Shown piece by piece: positions 45,848-54,433 of a stretch of 64,000 bases of DNA. The first letter of the stretch is position 1. Every line of letters begins with the position of its first letter. Source of the DNA: Formosa algae (GTDB taxonomy: Bacteria; Bacteroidota; Bacteroidia; Flavobacteriales; Flavobacteriaceae). The notes beneath the pieces were generated by a model, which worked only from the letters and a program-made list of their open reading frames with translations, made no database searches and was not told where the DNA came from. The translations under genes were made by a program, and so were the position numbers. Location: positions 1 through 64,000 of the forward strand of contig NZ_LMAK01000030.1 of NCBI RefSeq assembly GCF_001439665.1, in the 5' to 3' direction.

Positions 45848-46282
45848 TTAGCAACTTACTGGAATTTTATTTACTCGATTTTGGTGTCTTCCACCTTCAA
45901 AAGCAGTGTCTAAAAAGGCATCTACCATTTCTATAGCTTGTTGTACAGCAGTATAACGAGCAGGAATACTTAAAATATTAGCATCATTATGCTGTCTTGC
46001 TAAAACAGTAATTTCTTTGGTCCAGCATAAAGCAGAACGTACAGCTTGATGTTTGTTCGCAGTCATATTTGCACCATTACCACTTCCGCAGATAATAATA
46101 CCAAAATCGACACTCTTATTAGTAACATCTGTAGCTACTGGATGTATAAAATCTGGATAATCTACGCTATCTGCAGTATCGGTTCCATAATTGTTAACAA
46201 CGTATCCCTTTGCTTCTAAATGCTTTACGATTGCAAATTTGTATTCTGTTCCTGCGTGATCATTTCCGATTGAAATTTTCAT
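45848..46282 (-). CDS. rpiB: Ribose-5-phosphate isomerase B
   Basis: RpiB interconverts ribulose-5-phosphate and ribose-5-phosphate in the pentose phosphate pathway. The 144-residue protein starts KISIGNDHAGTEYK, with DYPDFIHPVA, IICGSGNGANMTANK and HNDANILSIPARY of the LacAB/RpiB family. It leads the leftward operon. Confidence 0.95.
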   Translation of the reverse strand: MKISIGNDHAGTEYKFAIVKHLEAKGYVVNNYGTDTADSVDYPDFIHPVATDVTNKSVDFGIIICGSGNGANMTANKHQAVRSALCWTKEITVLARQHNDANILSIPARYTAVQQAIEMVDAFLDTAFEGGRHQNRVNKIPVSC

Positions 46283-46998
46283 AATGTTTCTGGCTATTTT
46301 TTATTAAATTATATTGTAAAAATGGTTCTTATTTTAAAGAGTATAAAAGTACGAAATGATGGTTAATAAACTACCTAAATGCCTAATAATTACATACCTT
46401 AACTCATTTTAATTTTATTAAATCTTACGTTAAGTATACCATTTTTAAACGTTTACATAACAATTGTTCATAAAAAGTATTTAAGTATTAATTAATTGTT
46501 AATATCTGTTCATTTCTTTTTTAAACTTTAATTTTCAAATGTCAATTATTTTTCCAACCAAAGATTAACTAATACACTCCAAAAATTTAACTCCTTTTCT
46601 TTAGAAAAGTTTTTAGACCAAAATGAACGCATATAAACATCAAAATTCAATCTTTTTATCAAAGATTTTATGTAAATTACAGTTATTAACAACTGTTAAC
46701 AACCTAATAAAAACAATTAAAAATTAACACTTTAAACTTCTAATAAGATGTTCATTCAGTATCAATAGAATGTAATCTAAATAGAATCAAAATAAAACTC
46801 AAAAAAGTTATACCAGTTATTAACAGACTATAATAAACACCATTTTATTTTAAATTTTAAAAAAGAAAAAAGGATTATTATATATATTGTTTATAACTGT
46901 TTTTGAAGACTAATTTTAAATGAATCGTTAAACTTCTTAATAAAGAAACATTGATTTAGTTTTTAAAATGTAGCTTTGTTACAATACAAATGTAGATT
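46283..46998. other. 716-base AT-rich intergenic region upstream of rnr and rpiB
   Basis: No gene is convincing. The two flanking operons diverge from it. It contains several TTAACA-type repeats in both orientations between about 46480 and 46830 and the rnr promoter at its right end. There is no long hairpin with a G/C stem. Its length is unusual for this otherwise compact region. Confidence 0.6.
46951..46978 (+). promoter_or_regulatory. rnr promoter (TTG ... TAGCTTTG)
   Basis: The -7 box TAGCTTTG lies at 46971-46978, with a TTG element at 46951-46953, 17 bases apart. The ATG follows 20 bases after the box. Confidence 0.6.
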
Positions 46999-49188
46999 AT
47001 GACAAGAAAGCGAAAAAAGAAAGCTTCTAAAGGAATTGCTAATCTCTCCGATACGATTATAAAAATTCTAAGAAAGGAACGTAATAAAACCTTCAATTAT
47101 AAACAAATAGCTGCGATTTTAAATGTAAATGATGCCAGCAGCAGAAATCAAATTATAAAAAAACTTCAATTATTACTCTCTAAAAAAGAAATTGAAGAAG
47201 TAGAACGCGGTAAATTTAAGGCCGTAGTAAACACAGAATACTATAAAGGAATTTTAGATTTAACAGCTAAAGGTTCTGGTTATGTAATTTGTGATGATTT
47301 TGAAGACGATATTTATATTGCTTCAAACAATGTTAATAAAGCTTTAAATGGTGATGAGGTAGAACTTTACGTATACAAACGTAGAAAACACGGTAAGTTA
47401 GAAGGCGAAATTACAACTATTATTAAACGTGCTAAAACAGAGTATGTTGGCGTTATTCAACTGAGTAAAAACTACGCTTTTGTAGTGGTTGATGGTAATA
47501 AAATGTATAAAGATATCTTTGTGCCTATTAATAAAACAGCTGGTGCGGAAGATGGAGATAAAGTTTTGGTAAGTCTAGAAGATTGGCCAGAAAAAGCAGA
47601 TTCTCCTAACGGAAAAGTTTTAAAAGTTTTAGGAAAACCTGGAGAACATAATACAGAAATTCATGCCATTTTAGCCGATTACGGATTACCATATGAGTTT
47701 CCTCCTGAAGTTGAAGAGTTTGCAAATAATATAGATACTTCGATTACAGAAGACGAAATTAAAAAGCGTCGCGATATGCGTAAGGTATTAACTTTTACGA
47801 TTGATCCGAAAGATGCTAAAGATTTTGATGATGCATTATCTTTTGAAGTGTTAGAGAATGGAAATTATGAAATCGGAATTCATATTGCCGATGTATCGCA
47901 TTACGTGCAAGAAGGAACAATTTTAGATGAAGAAGCTTACGAGCGTGCTACATCTGTGTATTTAGTAGACCGTGTAGTCCCTATGCTTCCTGAAATTTTA
48001 TCAAATAATGCGTGTTCTTTACGTCCGCACGAAGAAAAATTTACGTTTTCAGCAGTGTTCGAATTAAATAAAAAAGCACAAGTTGTTAACGAATGGTTTG
48101 GTAGAACTGTAACATATAGCGATGCGCGATTTGCTTATGAAGAAGCCCAAGCGATTATAGAAAGTAAAACAAATACCATTCCTGCTGAAGTCTCTCTAAC
48201 CGGAGAAAGCTATTTAGCAGATCAAGCCGTTGCAGATGCCGTTTTAAAAATGGACGAATTAGCTAAAATTATGCGTGCAAAACGTATGAGTTCTGGAGCG
48301 ATTTCGTTTGATAAAGTTGAAGTTAAATTTAATTTAGATCAAGAAAGTAACCCGATAGGTGTATTCTTTAAAACGTCTGCAGATGCCAATAAATTAATTG
48401 AAGAATTTATGTTGTTGGCTAACAGAAAAGTATCGGAATTTGTTGGTAAACAAAAACCAGAAAAAACGTTTGTGTATCGTGTACACGACGAACCAGACGA
48501 AAGTAAATTACAAGCCCTTCAAAATGTGGTGTCTAAGTTCGGTTATAAATTAAATTTTAAAGATCGTAAATCTATTTCGTCATCATTAAATGGTTTATTA
48601 AGTGATGTTTCTGGAAAAAAAGAACAAAATTTAGTCGATACTTTAGCGATTAGAACCATGAGTAAAGCGGAATATACCACGCACAATATTGGGCATTACG
48701 GTTTAGCTTTTGATTACTATAGTCATTTTACTTCACCAATTCGTCGTTATCCAGATGTTATGGCACACCGTTTGTTACAACAGTATTTGGATGGAGGAAA
48801 ATCTGCTAACGAAGCGATTTACGAAGAGAAGTGTAAACATTCCAGTAGTATGGAATATTTAGCGACTAAAGCAGAACGCGATTCTATAAAATATATGCAA
48901 ATTCGTTTTATGCAAGATCATGAAAATGAAGAGTTTGTAGGTGTAATTTCCGGAGTAACAGACTGGGGGATTTATGTAGAAATTATAGATAATAAGTGCG
49001 AAGGTATGGTAAGAACACGCGATATTAAAGACGATTATTATGAGTTTGATGAAAGTCAGTTTGCAATAATTGGACGCGAATCTAAAAAAATGTATCAGTT
49101 AGGAGACGAGGTTATTGTAAAAGTTAAGGATACAGATTTAGTTAAAAAACACCTTGATTTTAATTTAATAGGGAAGGCAAACGCTTAA
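46999..49188 (+). CDS. rnr: Ribonuclease R
   Basis: RNase R is a 3'-5' exoribonuclease that degrades structured RNA. The 729-residue protein has an N-terminal helix-turn-helix (about 15-65), cold-shock domains (about 75-230), the RNB catalytic domain with TIDPKDAKDFDDALSFE near 268-284 and HIADVSHYV, and a C-terminal S1 domain (about 640-725). The basic leader TRKRKKKASK is usual. A terminator follows at 49261. Confidence 0.95.
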   Translation: MTRKRKKKASKGIANLSDTIIKILRKERNKTFNYKQIAAILNVNDASSRNQIIKKLQLLLSKKEIEEVERGKFKAVVNTEYYKGILDLTAKGSGYVICDDFEDDIYIASNNVNKALNGDEVELYVYKRRKHGKLEGEITTIIKRAKTEYVGVIQLSKNYAFVVVDGNKMYKDIFVPINKTAGAEDGDKVLVSLEDWPEKADSPNGKVLKVLGKPGEHNTEIHAILADYGLPYEFPPEVEEFANNIDTSITEDEIKKRRDMRKVLTFTIDPKDAKDFDDALSFEVLENGNYEIGIHIADVSHYVQEGTILDEEAYERATSVYLVDRVVPMLPEILSNNACSLRPHEEKFTFSAVFELNKKAQVVNEWFGRTVTYSDARFAYEEAQAIIESKTNTIPAEVSLTGESYLADQAVADAVLKMDELAKIMRAKRMSSGAISFDKVEVKFNLDQESNPIGVFFKTSADANKLIEEFMLLANRKVSEFVGKQKPEKTFVYRVHDEPDESKLQALQNVVSKFGYKLNFKDRKSISSSLNGLLSDVSGKKEQNLVDTLAIRTMSKAEYTTHNIGHYGLAFDYYSHFTSPIRRYPDVMAHRLLQQYLDGGKSANEAIYEEKCKHSSSMEYLATKAERDSIKYMQIRFMQDHENEEFVGVISGVTDWGIYVEIIDNKCEGMVRTRDIKDDYYEFDESQFAIIGRESKKMYQLGDEVIVKVKDTDLVKKHLDFNLIGKANA

Positions 49189-49260
49189 AATTATTCCAAG
49201 ATAGTATCAATTTTTAAATTGTTAATAAGTCTGAATATTGTAAAAAGTAAATTTTTTAAT

Positions 49261-49293
49261 ACGGTAGGTTTTTCATTAATTCTTACCGTTTTT
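49261..49293 (+). terminator. Terminator after rnr
   Basis: An 8-bp stem (49261-49268 with 49282-49289, one G-U) is followed by a T run. Confidence 0.7.
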
Positions 49294-49368
49294 AATTAGG
49301 ATTATAGAGTTAATTTTTAATTTTATAAACTATCAAGTAGAGTAAAATATAATTATATTTCAATCAAA

Positions 49369-50043
49369 ATGAAACAGTTAGTAATAGTATTTATAGCATG
49401 TTTATCTTTAGGATTACAGGCACAAAACGATGTAGAAAAAACAGTTGGAGATTTTAAAGAACTTAAAGTCTACGATCTTATTCACGTAAATTTAATTAAA
49501 TCTGATGTTAACAAGATCACAGTTTCTGGTAACAATGCAGATAAGGTTGAAACGGTAAATAAAAACGGAACCTTAAAAGTTAGAATGAGTTTAGATAACA
49601 TTTTTAACGGAGAAAATACTAAAGTGAATGTGTATTACACCGCTATAGATGTTATAGATGTTAATGAAGGTGCTTTAGTAAAATCTGATGATGCTGTAGA
49701 ACAATTTGAAATTGAATTAAAAGCACAAGAAGGTGGAAAAATAGATATGCCTTTAAAAGTATCTTTTGTTGTTGTAAAATCTATCACTGGTGGTGAAATT
49801 ACTACTAGTGGAACTGCTAAAAATGAACAAATTAACATTTTAACAGGCGGTATTTATAACGGACAATTATTAGAGTCTGAAACCTCTAAAGTTTCTATTC
49901 ATGCTGCAGGTGAAGCTCATGTTAAAGCCTCTAAAACTGTTGATGCTACCATTCGTGCAGGTGGAGATGTTTACATTTATGGTAAACCAGAAACAGTGAA
50001 CGAAAATAAAGTATTAGGAGGAAGAATTCTTAGAGTAGACTAA
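49369..50043 (+). CDS. GIN-domain (DUF2807) secreted protein
   Basis: This is a 224-residue protein. A signal peptide (MKQLVIVFIACLSLGLQA) is followed by two repeat halves of a right-handed beta-helix-like GIN domain: VYDLIHVNLIKSDVNKITVSG, and the later GGKIDMPLKV and GGEITTSG segments. These proteins are common in Bacteroidota and are placed at the cell envelope. Their function is not known. Confidence 0.85.
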   Translation: MKQLVIVFIACLSLGLQAQNDVEKTVGDFKELKVYDLIHVNLIKSDVNKITVSGNNADKVETVNKNGTLKVRMSLDNIFNGENTKVNVYYTAIDVIDVNEGALVKSDDAVEQFEIELKAQEGGKIDMPLKVSFVVVKSITGGEITTSGTAKNEQINILTGGIYNGQLLESETSKVSIHAAGEAHVKASKTVDATIRAGGDVYIYGKPETVNENKVLGGRILRVD

Positions 50044-50060
50044 TTCCCTTAAGTTTTTAC

Positions 50061-50068
50061 TAAATTTG
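50061..50068 (+). promoter_or_regulatory. -7 box TAAATTTG of the LysE-type gene
   Basis: This exact TAnnTTTG match ends 18 bases before the ATG. The short leader between them contains a small GCGAT/ATCGC hairpin. Confidence 0.5.
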
Positions 50069-50086
50069 CGATAGAGATCGCGAACT

Positions 50087-50767
50087 ATGTTAGAAGATGT
50101 TTTAAGAGCTATTCCGTTTGGAATATTATTATCCTTTACTATTGGACCCGTATTTTTTGTTTTACTAGAAACTAGTGCTACAAAGGGATTTAAAAGTGCT
50201 CTTATATTTGATTTAGGGGTTATTATTGCCGACATTTTTTTTATTGTTGTGGCTTTTTATAGCACCAGTCGTATATTAGATCATGTAAAAGACGATCCTA
50301 ATTTCTTTGTGTTTGGTGGTGTTTTATTAGTGGCTTATGGTGTAATCTCATTTGTAAAAGCTCAAAAATCTTTCAGAACTATAGTTAGAGAATACCACAG
50401 TATTGAAGTTCAAAAAAATTACGGAAAACTCTTTATGAAAGGGTTTCTATTGAATTTTATTAACGTTGGTGTTTTATTAGGATGGATTAGTTTTATAGTA
50501 ATTGGAAACTCTATGACAGATAATGAATATGGCGTTCATATTTTTCTCGGAACTATACTTGCTGTCTATTTTATAGTCGATTTATTTAAAATGTTGGCCG
50601 CTAAATCGTTAAGAAATAAATTGACACCACGTCTTATTTTTAAAACCAAAAAAATAGTATCTCTTGTTATTTTAGGTTTTGGTGTTTTACTGTTAGTACA
50701 AGGTTTCTTTCCAAAAGAAAAAGAACTTATTAAAGATAAGTTTGAGCAAATAAATCCGTTAGATTAA
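50087..50767 (+). CDS. LysE/RhtB family transporter
   Basis: This 226-residue inner-membrane protein has six hydrophobic segments. The first contains AIPFGILLSFTIGPVFFVLLE, the family's conserved GPx region, and a cytoplasmic loop follows the third. Family members export amino acids or related small molecules. The substrate is unknown. A terminator shared with convergent metE follows. Confidence 0.85.
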   Translation: MLEDVLRAIPFGILLSFTIGPVFFVLLETSATKGFKSALIFDLGVIIADIFFIVVAFYSTSRILDHVKDDPNFFVFGGVLLVAYGVISFVKAQKSFRTIVREYHSIEVQKNYGKLFMKGFLLNFINVGVLLGWISFIVIGNSMTDNEYGVHIFLGTILAVYFIVDLFKMLAAKSLRNKLTPRLIFKTKKIVSLVILGFGVLLLVQGFFPKEKELIKDKFEQINPLD

Positions 50768-50774
50768 ACATATA

Positions 50775-50818
50775 AAATCCAGAGTATTTTTATAAAATAA
50801 CTCTGGATTTCTTTTTTT
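50775..50818. terminator. Terminator between convergent LysE-type gene and metE
   Basis: A perfect 11-bp stem (50775-50785 with 50800-50810) is followed by CTTTTTTT on the plus strand. The minus side has a shorter T run. Confidence 0.8.
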
Positions 50819-50819
50819 A

Positions 50820-53129
50820 TTAAGCTTCAATTTTGAATTCTGCTCGTAATTTTTTAGCTGTATTTACCAAGTGTGTCAGCGCTTTTTTAGTTTCTGGCCA
50901 ATCTCTTGTTTTTAGTCCGCAATCTGGATTTACCCAAATGTGTTCTATAGGCAATAAGTTGCAGGCTTTTTTTAATAACAGTTCAATTTCTTCAGAGCTT
51001 GGTATTCTTGGTGAATGAATATCATACACACCAGGACCAATTTCATTAGGATATTTATAATCTACAAAAGCATCTAACAATTCCATGTTAGAACGTGAGG
51101 TTTCAATAGTAATCACGTCGGCATCTAAGGCCGCAACGCTATCAATAATGTCATTAAATTCTGAATAACACATGTGGGTATGAATTTGTGTACTATCTGC
51201 TACGCCACAAGACGAAATTTTAAAAGATTCGATCGCCCAATTTAAGTATGCTTGCCAATCTGCTTTCCGTAATGGTAAACCTTCTCTAATGGCTGGTTCA
51301 TCTATTTGAATCACTTTTACACCAGCAGATTCTAAATCTAACACTTCATCACGTATCGCTAGAGCAATTTGTTTACATGTTGTTGCCCTAGATTGATCGT
51401 TACGTACAAAAGACCACTGTAGAATAGTTACTGGACCCGTTAGCATACCTTTTACCGGAATATCTGTTAAAGATTGCGCATAAGCCGTCCAATTAACTGT
51501 CATAGGGTGTTCTCTAGATACATCTCCAAAAATAATGGGTGGTTTTACACAACGGCTTCCATAACTTTGTACCCAACCAAAATTAGTAAAAGCAAAGCCT
51601 TTTAGTTGTTCTCCAAAATATTCTACCATGTCGTTTCTTTCAAACTCGCCATGTACTAAAACATCTAATCCAATACTTTCTTGAAAACGAATGGTTTCTT
51701 CTATTTCATCCTGAATTAAATGATCGTATTCAGTTTGTGAAATTTCTCCTTTTTTAAATTTAGAACGCCAACTTCTAATTGATTTTGTTTGCGGAAAAGA
51801 ACCAATTGTTGTCGTTGGAAATAAGGGTAAGTTTAAAATGCTTTTTTGCTGACTTTGTCTAAATTTAAATGCAGACTGTCTAGAACTATCTTGAGCAGTT
51901 AATTTTGATACTCTATGTTTTACAGCTTCATTATGAATTAATTCTGATGTACTCTTGTTTACAATAGACTGTTTATTTGCTTTTAATGCCGTTATATTTT
52001 CATCAGAATTCGGATCAATCACTAACGCTTTTAACCTTACTATTTCTTCAACTTTTTGTTTTGCAAAAGCTAACCATTGTTTTATATCTGTCGGTAATTT
52101 TTGTTCTAAATTTAAATCTATCGGACTATGTAATAGGGAACATGAAGATCCAATCCAGACGCTATCTTTTCCTAAAAGATTGACTGCTTTTTCAATGAGT
52201 TTTAAACTGTGTTCAAAATCATTTTTCCAAATATTTCTACCATCAATAACACCTAAGGATAAAATGGTTTTTTTGTTGCATTCATCTGCATTTAAAATAT
52301 CATCTAATTGCAAAGTACATCTTACTAGATCCAGATGTAATGCGTGTACCGGAAGTTTTAAAACCGTTTTTAAATTTGTACCATAACAATCAAAATAATT
52401 AGCTAGTATAATCTTTAAATTTGGGAATGTTGATGCTAATGTGGTATAGGTTTTTGTAATGGCTTGTTGTTCTGTAATTGATAAATCTGTAACTAAACAC
52501 GGTTCGTCAAATTGGATATATTCTGCTCCGGCGTTTATTAATTGTTCAACTAATTGAAAATATACAGGTAGTAATTTATCGAGTAACTCTATACGATGAA
52601 AATTATGTTCTGTTTCTTTTCCTAAGAGTAAAAACGTAACCGGTCCAATTAATACGGGTTTCGTTTTTATGCCCAACTCTAAAGCCTCTTTAAATTCGTT
52701 TACAGCTTTTAAATTTAGAAGTTCGAAAGTCTGATTTTTATGAAATTCTGGTACAATGTAATGGTAATTGGTATCGAACCATTTTGTCATTTCCATTGCT
52801 GTAACATCTAATCCGTCTTTTTGAATTCCACGAGCCATAGCGTAATATAAATCTAACGGATTTTCATTTAATTTTAAATTATTGTAGCGCTCTGGAATAC
52901 ACCCTAAAGTAAGCGTTAAATCTAAAACGTGATCGTATAATGAAAAGTCGTTAGACGGAATTAAATCGATACCTATTTCATCTTGAAATATCCAATTGTC
53001 TTGTCTAATTGCTTTAGCATTCTTTAAATGATTTTCTAACGTTATGTCATGTTTCCAATAGGCTTCAGAAGATTTTTTAAGTTCCCTTTTACTTCCAATT
53101 CTAGGATATCCTAAGAGGTTCGTTTTCAT
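50820..53129 (-). CDS. metE: Cobalamin-independent methionine synthase
   Basis: MetE transfers the methyl group of 5-methyltetrahydropteroyl-triglutamate to homocysteine. The 769-residue length fits the family. Seen are the N-terminal LGYPRIGSKRELKKSSEAYW, the C-terminal-domain TTIGSFPQT, and the zinc ligands in HTHMCYSEF and NPDCGLKTR. It is transcribed divergently from an Lrp/AsnC-type gene, and a palindrome lies between them, suggesting amino-acid-responsive control. No cobalamin or SAM riboswitch was recognised upstream. Confidence 0.96.
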   Translation of the reverse strand: MKTNLLGYPRIGSKRELKKSSEAYWKHDITLENHLKNAKAIRQDNWIFQDEIGIDLIPSNDFSLYDHVLDLTLTLGCIPERYNNLKLNENPLDLYYAMARGIQKDGLDVTAMEMTKWFDTNYHYIVPEFHKNQTFELLNLKAVNEFKEALELGIKTKPVLIGPVTFLLLGKETEHNFHRIELLDKLLPVYFQLVEQLINAGAEYIQFDEPCLVTDLSITEQQAITKTYTTLASTFPNLKIILANYFDCYGTNLKTVLKLPVHALHLDLVRCTLQLDDILNADECNKKTILSLGVIDGRNIWKNDFEHSLKLIEKAVNLLGKDSVWIGSSCSLLHSPIDLNLEQKLPTDIKQWLAFAKQKVEEIVRLKALVIDPNSDENITALKANKQSIVNKSTSELIHNEAVKHRVSKLTAQDSSRQSAFKFRQSQQKSILNLPLFPTTTIGSFPQTKSIRSWRSKFKKGEISQTEYDHLIQDEIEETIRFQESIGLDVLVHGEFERNDMVEYFGEQLKGFAFTNFGWVQSYGSRCVKPPIIFGDVSREHPMTVNWTAYAQSLTDIPVKGMLTGPVTILQWSFVRNDQSRATTCKQIALAIRDEVLDLESAGVKVIQIDEPAIREGLPLRKADWQAYLNWAIESFKISSCGVADSTQIHTHMCYSEFNDIIDSVAALDADVITIETSRSNMELLDAFVDYKYPNEIGPGVYDIHSPRIPSSEEIELLLKKACNLLPIEHIWVNPDCGLKTRDWPETKKALTHLVNTAKKLRAEFKIEA

Positions 53130-53205
53130 AATTTTTAAGTTTTTTAATTAGTTTTAAAATCTTTTCAAAATTATAAATACATTCTTATTATCTTTAATGT
53201 TTTAA

Positions 53206-53229
53206 AAAATAGGATTATAAACCTATTTT
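53206..53229. promoter_or_regulatory. Palindrome AAAATAGG-N8-CCTATTTT in the metE/lrp intergenic region
   Basis: These are perfect 8-bp arms with an 8-base AT spacer between the divergent metE and Lrp/AsnC-type genes. The spacing and symmetry suit a dimeric regulator such as the adjacent Lrp-family protein. Confidence 0.45.
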
Positions 53230-53296
53230 AAGGTAAAATAATATTTTTTTTATCTTTTTAAGTATCGATTAAATAACCTTAACAGAATAAAACACC

Positions 53297-53761
53297 ATGC
53301 ATCAATTAGACGCCACAGATATACAGCTACTAAAATTACTACAAGAGAACTCTAATGTGACCACAAAAGAGTTAGCAAAGCGTGTAAACTTATCTCCAAC
53401 TCCCGTTTTTGAACGTATTAAAAAATTAGAAAATGAAGGTTATATTAAAAAATACGTTGCTGTTTTAGATGCCGATAAATTAAATAAATCTCTAATTGCT
53501 TTTTGTAGCATTCGGTTAAAGCAACACACTAATATTATAGGCAACAAATTTGTTCACGATATTAAATCTTTAAAAGAAGTGACAGAATGTTATAATACGT
53601 CTGGCGATTTCGATTTTTTATTGAAGGTTATTGTTGAAGATATGAAACATTACCAAGATTTTGTATTGAATAGTTTAGGGGCAATTAAAAATATAGGAAG
53701 TGCACATACAACCTTTGTTATGGGCGAGATTAAACACAGTTATGATATCCCAATAGATTAA
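53297..53761 (+). CDS. Lrp/AsnC family transcriptional regulator
   Basis: This is a 154-residue protein. The N-terminal HTH (DATDIQLLKLLQENSNVTTK, then SPTPVFERIKKLE as recognition helix) is followed by a C-terminal RAM domain (SGDFDFLLKVIVEDMKHYQDF) that binds amino acids and mediates oligomerisation. It faces metE across a palindrome, so metE is a likely target. It probably also controls itself. Confidence 0.92.
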   Translation: MHQLDATDIQLLKLLQENSNVTTKELAKRVNLSPTPVFERIKKLENEGYIKKYVAVLDADKLNKSLIAFCSIRLKQHTNIIGNKFVHDIKSLKEVTECYNTSGDFDFLLKVIVEDMKHYQDFVLNSLGAIKNIGSAHTTFVMGEIKHSYDIPID

Positions 53762-53775
53762 AAATTAAGCATAAA

Positions 53776-53803
53776 AAAACCTTCAAGAAAACTTGAAGGT
53801 TTT
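53776..53803. terminator. Bidirectional terminator between the Lrp-type gene and tRNA-Cys
   Basis: A perfect 12-bp stem (53776-53787 with 53792-53803) with an AAAA loop carries A/T runs on both sides. It serves the lrp-type gene and, on the minus strand, the tRNA. Confidence 0.8.
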
Positions 53804-53807
53804 GAAG

Positions 53808-53878
53808 AGGCGTCGAGCGGATTCGAACCGCTGTACAAGGTTTTGCAGACCTCTGCCTAGCCACTCGGCCACGACGCC
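53808..53878 (-). tRNA. tRNA-Cys (GCA)
   Basis: This is a 71-nt cloverleaf on the minus strand. The acceptor is GGCGTCG with CGACGCC, the anticodon loop CTGCAAA carries GCA, the T-arm contains GGTTCGAATCC and the discriminator base is U. CCA is not encoded. Confidence 0.95.
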
Positions 53879-53931
53879 GTAATTAACGGATTGCAAATGT
53901 ATAAAAAATTACGATTGTAAGCTATATACTT

Positions 53932-54294
53932 TTACTTTTTTCTTTTCTCTGTCATTTTTATAGTCACCATTTCTACATCTCCACCAATAGGAGGATTTAG
54001 CTTACTAACACTTATAGTCGCCTTTTTAATGGCGTTATTTTCGTTTAATATTCTAACTAATATACGTTTAGCAACCGTTTCTAAAAGGTAAGAAGGTTTT
54101 TTCATTTCTTCTCTAACTATGCGGTTTAAAAATACATAATCAACTGTATCTACCAGATTATCTGATACTGCAGAGGTTTGTAAATTGGCTTTTATAACTA
54201 AATCTACGCGGTAATCACTTCCAATTTTAGTTTCTTCGGTTAAACAACCATGATTTGCGTAAATTCTTATGTTTTCAACTTTTATAACGCCCAT
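53932..54294 (-). CDS. folB: Dihydroneopterin aldolase
   Basis: FolB cleaves dihydroneopterin in folate synthesis. The 120-residue protein has VENIRIYANHGCLTEETKIG at the N-terminus, the DTVDYVFLNRIVREEM region, the catalytic-side LLETVAKRI and a C-terminal KLNPPIGGDVEMV. The length and motifs are standard. Confidence 0.94.
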   Translation of the reverse strand: MGVIKVENIRIYANHGCLTEETKIGSDYRVDLVIKANLQTSAVSDNLVDTVDYVFLNRIVREEMKKPSYLLETVAKRILVRILNENNAIKKATISVSKLNPPIGGDVEMVTIKMTEKRKK

Positions 54295-54387
54295 AAGCTT
54301 GTAAATAAATAATATTTTAGGGATTAAAACTTTTTATAAAATTAATCATTATCTGTTATAATAATAGTAAGCCATGGTATATTTCAT

Positions 54388-54395
54388 TAATTTTG
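54388..54395 (+). promoter_or_regulatory. -7 box TAATTTTG of glnS
   Basis: This exact TAnnTTTG match lies 38 bases upstream of the ATG. Confidence 0.5.
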
Positions 54396-54433
54396 CTGTT
54401 TATTTTTTATTTTAATAGGTATTCAAATTACGT

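Noticed and set aside
46283-46998. Chromosomal replication origin
   Set aside because: No dnaA gene and no clear TTATCCACA boxes; kept only as a weak finding.
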